Origin: Iodobacter sp.
GTDB taxonomy: Bacteria; Pseudomonadota; Gammaproteobacteria; Burkholderiales; Chitinibacteraceae
Direction of reading: 5' to 3'
Assembly: GCF_025352645.1 (NCBI RefSeq)
Contig: NZ_JANXSO010000010.1
Coordinates: forward strand, 1-55,849
Length of the DNA: 55,849 nt
Below the pieces are notes generated by a model that was not told where the DNA came from, did not search any database, and saw nothing but the letters and a program-made list of their open reading frames with translations. The position numbers were made by a program, and so were the translations under genes. This document shows positions 53,049 through 55,849 of the stretch, piece by piece (the stretch's first letter is position 1; each line of letters begins with the position of its first letter).

Positions 53049-53325
53049 GGCTAGCCCCTCCTATCGCATGCACCAGCGCAAAAGTCGCTAGCGTAGCCAG
53101 AATGACGGCCACAGAAGCGCCACGCTCGAAAGCAAGGGTAAGGAGAATGACGGTGCAATAGGAAAATAAGACGCGGGCGTGCTTGGGCATGGTGAATGCT
53201 CTCTTTGTGAGTTTGAGTAACCCACCGCTTCGAGACCAATCGAAGGAGGCAGGCCGTAACAGGGTTGGTCTACCGGCCACAAAGAAACCGGTGCTACCGA
53301 AGTAGCCCCCACTACGACCCGCCAT
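53041..53325 (-). CDS. Icd/Ash-like small phage protein
   Basis: A 94-residue frame at the head of the replication operon. The N-terminal half (GRSGGYFGSTGFFVAGRPTL, LRPASFDWSRSGG) has the YFG..FF..GRP.LLRP..FDWSR pattern of Icd-like ('host cell division inhibitor') and P4 Ash proteins, which occur right after C4-type RNAs. The C-terminal half contains a membrane-like segment (CTVILLTLAFERG, VAVILATLATFALVHAI). No good ribosome binding site precedes the ATG at 53325; AGAGAG precedes an internal ATG at 53190 that would give a 49-residue membrane peptide. Either or both may be used. Confidence 0.5.
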   Translation of the reverse strand: MAGRSGGYFGSTGFFVAGRPTLLRPASFDWSRSGGLLKLTKRAFTMPKHARVLFSYCTVILLTLAFERGASVAVILATLATFALVHAIGGASHE

Positions 53326-53355
53326 AAAGGACGCATCTATAGTGTTGACGGACGT

Positions 53356-53431
53356 AAAAAAGCCGCTATGTAGCGGTTTGTCCGCTTTGTGGTTCGGGAG
53401 ACCAATCCCGTCTGCACTATTGAATGCAGCA
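53356..53431 (-). ncRNA. C4-type antisense RNA
   Basis: About 75 nt made from the strong promoter at 53437-53465. Three hairpins can be drawn on the minus strand: CTGCA/TGCAG, CGGGA-TTGGTC-TCCCG, and the terminator CCGCTA/TAGCGG followed by C and six T (53356-53361). Two stretches are complementary to the downstream leader: CCACAAAG (53392-53385) to CTTTGTGG (53284-53277), and TTGGTCT (53405-53399) to AGACCAA (53271-53265). This two-box layout, with RNA and target in one transcript ahead of an Icd-like gene, is that of C4 RNA in phages P1/P7 and the CI RNA system of P4. Confidence 0.65.
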
Positions 53432-53436
53432 CGGCC

Positions 53437-53465
53437 AATATAGGCAAGCTTGCGGCTTGCGTCAA
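53437..53465 (-). promoter_or_regulatory. Strong sigma-70 promoter of C4 RNA/operon
   Basis: On the minus strand TTGACG (53465-53460), a 17-base spacer and TATATT (53442-53437) make a near-consensus promoter. It drives the C4-type RNA and, by read-through, the replication operon. It is back to back with the toxin gene's promoter region. Confidence 0.75.
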
Positions 53466-53517
53466 GTGGTTTACTCCTACCTTGTGGGACTATCCTACAT
53501 TGGCGTATAGTGAAGTA

Positions 53518-53838
53518 ATGAACACAATTATTGAAACCTCGGTATTTCAACGGCTTTGGCCTTATTACTGGACTGAAGAAGAGCGCGGCGAATTTGCCGC
53601 CCACCTTGCAGAACATCCCGAATCTGGGGATGTAGTCCGAGAGTCGGGCGGATGTAGAAAAATCCGTTGGCAGCGCCAAGGGGCGGGTAAATCCAGTGGT
53701 GTACGGGTGATTTACTTTAACCGCATGGCGAACGGGCAATCTGTCTTGCTGTTTATGTATGCCAAAAGCACCACCGGAGCCATTGCAGGCCATAAATTGA
53801 AGGAGTTGAAAGATGTTATCGAAGCCACTCAGCGATGA
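53518..53838 (+). CDS. RelE/HigB-family toxin
   Basis: A 106-residue toxin of the RelE superfamily (HigB-like, PF06296 type), a ribosome-dependent mRNA interferase that works at the A site. The family core is SGGCRKIRWQRQGAGKSSGV followed by RVIYFNRMANGQSVLLFMYA and KSTTGAIAGHKLKELKDV. I start at ATG 53518; a longer frame from 53389 runs back through promoter and RNA sequence. A possible -10 (TATAGT) lies only 8 bases before the ATG, so the mRNA may be nearly leaderless. It overlaps its antitoxin gene by 26 bp. Confidence 0.88.
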   Translation: MNTIIETSVFQRLWPYYWTEEERGEFAAHLAEHPESGDVVRESGGCRKIRWQRQGAGKSSGVRVIYFNRMANGQSVLLFMYAKSTTGAIAGHKLKELKDVIEATQR

Positions 53839-54121
53839 AGAGCTAACCGCCTTTGAAGCTAACCGCGATATTGCCGCCGAATTAGAAGAGTCAGTAAGGC
53901 AAATGCTAGCTGGTGATACCCACCCAGTCCCACTACCCGCCGTCATCGCAGCGCGTGCAAAGACAGGGTTATCACAAGCCGCTTTTTCTGCCTTGCTGGG
54001 TGTATCTGCTAAGACCTTGCAAGCATGGGAACAAGGCAGGCGTAAGCCATCCAAAGCCGCGCAAACCCTGCTAAAAATCGCCAATGACACACCGGAAATA
54101 TTGCGTAAGTACGCGGTATGA
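53813..54121 (+). CDS. HigA2/NadS-type antitoxin
   Basis: A 102-residue antitoxin. Residues 5-42 (PLSDEELTAFEANRDIAAEL, ESVRQMLAGD..VPLP) are the N-terminal, presumably toxin-binding, module. Residues 44-100 are an XRE helix-turn-helix (IAARAKTGLSQAAFSALLGV, SAKTLQAWEQGRRKPSKAA). This is the usual partner of the RelE/HigB type upstream, and should neutralise the toxin and repress the promoter. It overlaps the toxin gene by 26 bp and the next gene by 4 bp. Its N-terminal module is closely copied in the protein at 54422-54847. Confidence 0.9.
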   Translation: MLSKPLSDEELTAFEANRDIAAELEESVRQMLAGDTHPVPLPAVIAARAKTGLSQAAFSALLGVSAKTLQAWEQGRRKPSKAAQTLLKIANDTPEILRKYAV

Positions 54122-54420
54122 GTGTCAACAACGGTATACGCCCCATTCATGCGGGGGAGATTTTGCGTAAAGACTACCTTATCCCGCTGGGGATGAGCGC
54201 CCGCGCCTTGGCTGTGGCCTTGCACGTTCCCGCCACGCGGATTAATGATATTGTGCGCGAACGCCGTAGCATTAGTGCCGATACCGCCTTGCGCTTGGCT
54301 CGGTACTTTGGTGGGGACGCGCAAAGCTGGCTTAATCTGCAATCCGCCTACGATTTGAAGATTGCAGCCACGACCAGCGCCAAGCAAATCAACCAAGAAG
54401 TGATACCCATCGCGGCTTGA
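54118..54420 (+). CDS. higA: HigA-type (VapI) antitoxin, second family
   Basis: A 100-residue XRE-type antitoxin of the HigA/VapI family: IRPIHAGEILRKDYLIPLGM, SARALAVALHVPATRINDIV, RERRSISADTALRLARYFGG and the C-terminal WLNLQSAYDLKIA. This family normally pairs with a HigB toxin of another subfamily, placed directly upstream of it; none is present here. Instead it is translationally coupled (ATGA) to the first antitoxin. It may be an added repressor, a replacement antitoxin against other toxins, or the remnant of a second module. Confidence 0.88.
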   Translation: MSVNNGIRPIHAGEILRKDYLIPLGMSARALAVALHVPATRINDIVRERRSISADTALRLARYFGGDAQSWLNLQSAYDLKIAATTSAKQINQEVIPIAA

Positions 54421-54421
54421 A

Positions 54422-54847
54422 ATGAGCCAAAAAGTAGATAAGGAATGTGTGCAATTCCAAGCCGATTTACTGCAATCGGTTAGAGAAATGAACGCCGGTC
54501 GCGCCGGTCGCAGCACGACCGTGACGCTTTCCGCCGCCCGAAACAAGGCAGGAATCAACCAAGCGCCATCTAAAACGCCAATGACTGAAGCGGAACTATT
54601 CGCCCGCGATGCACAGCGGGACATTGGCGCGGAATTGCTTGAATCTATACGGCAAATGGTCGCGGGTGAAACAAGTCCCGTACCTTTGCCGCCGTCACGG
54701 CCTTTATCAGACGATGAATTAAGCCAATTTGAAGCAGGCCGCGATATCGCAGCCAAACTGGAAGAGTCAGTAAGGCAGATGCTCGCAGGGGAAGGGCGAC
54801 TTGTTTTCCCTTTGCCTGAGTCGATGAAAGATAAGCCGATAGCGTAG
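54422..54847 (+). CDS. Three-module antitoxin-like protein without complete HTH
   Basis: A 141-residue protein one base after the HigA stop. It contains three copies of the antitoxin N-terminal module. Module 1 (11-47: FQADLLQSVREMNAGRAGRS) runs into AARNKAGINQ, the first helix of a truncated helix-turn-helix. Module 2 (55-90) has RDIGAELLESIRQMVAGE..VPLP. Module 3 (94-132) has PLSDDELSQFEAGRDIAAKL, ESVRQMLAGE, and is identical to the antitoxin at 53813 in 25 of 31 residues. The DNA GAAGAGTCAGTAAGGCA is shared exactly (53885, 54761). It appears built by duplication and may sequester toxin without binding DNA. Function is inferred. Confidence 0.75.
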   Translation: MSQKVDKECVQFQADLLQSVREMNAGRAGRSTTVTLSAARNKAGINQAPSKTPMTEAELFARDAQRDIGAELLESIRQMVAGETSPVPLPPSRPLSDDELSQFEAGRDIAAKLEESVRQMLAGEGRLVFPLPESMKDKPIA

Positions 54848-54848
54848 C

Positions 54849-55559
54849 TCATGCTAGCGTTACCGTTGTTTCAATCTTAAGTACCGGATCAGGAAAGGCG
54901 CTATGCAATTGCTTAGCCGCATCCTTGAGCTTTACCCCCTGAATAAACAACTTACGCAGCATTTTTCCCGCGTCTTTGAGTCGATCAAGCGCCACTTTAG
55001 GCAAGGCTTGACGGGCCAGCCCATCGGGCAGGCGATCAGCACCGCATACCACCTGATTTAAGCAGCTCTGAATCTTGGCATACAAGCCAGAATGCGGCAC
55101 CGCATCCGCCGCCTTGCCATAAATAGCCGCGTATTCGTCTTTAAACACCGCCAGTGTGTCGGCAATCTGAAAGGCCATCTGTGTCGATAAGGTTTGCTGT
55201 TCTGCTTTGCCGGTTGTCCAGTAATCGTTCAATGCCTTGGTGCATTCATCTTGGTAATCAAGCAAAGCTTGGCGAACATCAGGGCTTACTTTATTGATGT
55301 TGATCGAATACAAAAAGCCTGCAACCTGTTCTAGTGGGATCGTTAGCAACTCGCGCATCTTGCCATCAGCGGCAACCATGGTCATATCACCACAGTTGAA
55401 TTTAGGGTCAGGCAGCAGTTTTTTACGCTGACTACTAAAATCAAGCCCGAATACTTCGCATAAATGCCGAACTGATACAAACATCGCTTCACCGGCTGTA
55501 ATCGCTTCAATGCCACCCAAGGCAAATGGCACAATATGGCCTTGTGTAATCGGTTTCAA
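54849..55559 (-). CDS. Phage antirepressor, P22_AR_N domain
   Basis: A 236-residue protein with the P22 antirepressor N-terminal domain (ITQGHIVPFALGGIEAITAG near residues 4-23, SVRHLCEVFGLDFSSQRKKL, LTIPLEQVAGFLYSININKV, RQALLDYQDECTKALNDYW). The C-terminal half is helical and specific to this protein. Antirepressors bind and disable phage repressors, so this gene may control the induction of the element or of a helper phage. It overlaps the upstream small gene by 4 bp and converges with the three-module gene with a 1-bp gap. Confidence 0.88.
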   Translation of the reverse strand: MKPITQGHIVPFALGGIEAITAGEAMFVSVRHLCEVFGLDFSSQRKKLLPDPKFNCGDMTMVAADGKMRELLTIPLEQVAGFLYSININKVSPDVRQALLDYQDECTKALNDYWTTGKAEQQTLSTQMAFQIADTLAVFKDEYAAIYGKAADAVPHSGLYAKIQSCLNQVVCGADRLPDGLARQALPKVALDRLKDAGKMLRKLFIQGVKLKDAAKQLHSAFPDPVLKIETTVTLA

Positions 55560-55846
55560 TGCAAACCCTCCTTAGGTAAAGCAGGCACTAACCCACACGC
55601 GGCTTGTACTTCATGCGCCAGAATAAGCAGCCCCGCCGCTACCCCCATAAAACGCGCCGTCGCTTCTGGGCTTAAACACTCGCACGCTTGCAAGCCGTCA
55701 ATCTGGGTGTTTAGCAGGGTGGCCACGTCAAAATCAAGGTTATCCGCCTTCATATTGGCGGCCATCATTGCCACCGTTTCGCCGATATTCAACGTGCTAC
55801 CGTCGGTTAATGTAATTTCGCCTATTTCGCTAAATGGTCGGTTCAT
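55556..55846 (-). CDS. Hypothetical protein (96 aa) upstream of antirepressor
   Basis: A 96-residue acidic soluble protein starting at the ATG at 55846, three bases from the window end, so the ribosome binding site is hardly visible. It begins MNRPFSEIGEITLTDGSTLN and has helices such as TARFMGVAAGLLILAHEVQA. No family is recognised. A 4-bp overlap with the antirepressor gene indicates one transcript. Confidence 0.65.
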   Translation of the reverse strand: MNRPFSEIGEITLTDGSTLNIGETVAMMAANMKADNLDFDVATLLNTQIDGLQACECLSPEATARFMGVAAGLLILAHEVQAACGLVPALPKEGLH

Positions 55847-55849
55847 TGC

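Larger units (their letters stand above)
47501..55849. mobile_element. Integrated P4-like satellite/phage element (partial)
   Basis: From the tRNA-Arg 3' end to the window end all recognisable genes are of phage, satellite or addiction type: split P4-like primase/helicase, Icd/Ash-like leader gene with C4-type RNA, toxin-antitoxin cluster and P22-type antirepressor. An iteron array and paired 12-bp repeats lie at the tRNA-proximal end. No integrase, capsid or portal gene is in view, so the element continues beyond 55849 and its far att site is not seen. The exact left boundary within or just after the tRNA is inferred. Confidence 0.75.

Noticed and set aside
53041-54852. A 603-codon open frame on the minus strand across the toxin-antitoxin genes
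   Set aside because: It is antisense to four well-supported plus-strand genes and has low-complexity, family-free sequence there. Only its last part (53041-53325) is a plausible gene, and that is listed on its own.
47501-55849. A CRISPR array in the accessory region, suggested by its short repeats
   Set aside because: The repeats are 9, 12 and 20 bp, unevenly spaced, without regular spacers or cas genes.

Overview
The window looks like a chromosomal segment of a betaproteobacterium of the order Neisseriales, most like an Iodobacter-type member of the Chitinibacteraceae. This placement is inferred from the gene families and moderate G+C. Pointers are the gpmI-envC-ctpA-moeB cluster, pilT-pilU followed by a FimV-like gene, proC-yggT-yggS, a PEP-CTERM protein, chemoreceptors and a three-function PutA. 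No 16S gene is present, so the name is not certain.

Positions 1-47500 are mostly core chromosome. 1-7300 holds small accessory genes: three GNAT acetyltransferases, a DJ-1/PfpI protein, a membrane-anchored glutaredoxin, an Ivy-type lysozyme inhibitor, a cation/proton antiporter, a PEP-CTERM protein and RquA (rhodoquinone synthesis). 7600-14050 holds two DEAD-box RNA helicases (RhlE, DbpA) and a MASE1/CHASE hybrid histidine kinase. 14270-22450 holds a LacI-type regulator, trpS with what reads as a complete Trp attenuator, then moeB, ctpA, envC and gpmI. 22600-28040 holds an ArsR regulator, TlpA/DsbD/CutA (three overlapping genes), FxsA starting in the same CATG as CutA, then YggT, ProC and YggS. 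28200-33850 holds type IV pilus retraction ATPases, a FimV-like protein and a 2-Cys peroxiredoxin. 33900-44050 holds two chemoreceptor-type proteins, an aldo/keto reductase, a TraB/GumN protein and the 1294-residue PutA with three putative PutA operators. 44300-47400 holds YceH, a small His-rich protein behind a consensus sigma-54 promoter, YaeQ, a MazG-like pyrophosphatase, a DUF1415 protein and a lipoprotein. Dispersed intergenic repeats (GTAGGGTGGGCA and GGGCACGGCATGCC types, and a 193-bp element with inverted ends) lie between these genes.

A tRNA-Arg(CCU) gene at 47426-47500 marks the junction with an integrated phage/satellite-type element that runs to the window end. From the tRNA inward come paired 12-bp repeats, a noncoding block with 20-bp direct repeats and an iteron array that looks like a replication origin. 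Then follows a tightly overlapping minus-strand operon: a P4-like replication module split into a Zn-finger/Toprim primase and a DUF927 helicase, several small genes and an Icd/Ash-like leader gene. The operon appears to be controlled by a C4-type antisense RNA made from its own promoter. Divergent from it is an unusual toxin-antitoxin cluster: a RelE/HigB toxin, two antitoxins of different families, and a protein made of three antitoxin N-terminal modules without a complete DNA-binding domain. A P22-type antirepressor and a small gene close the window. The integrase and the distal attachment site are not in view.
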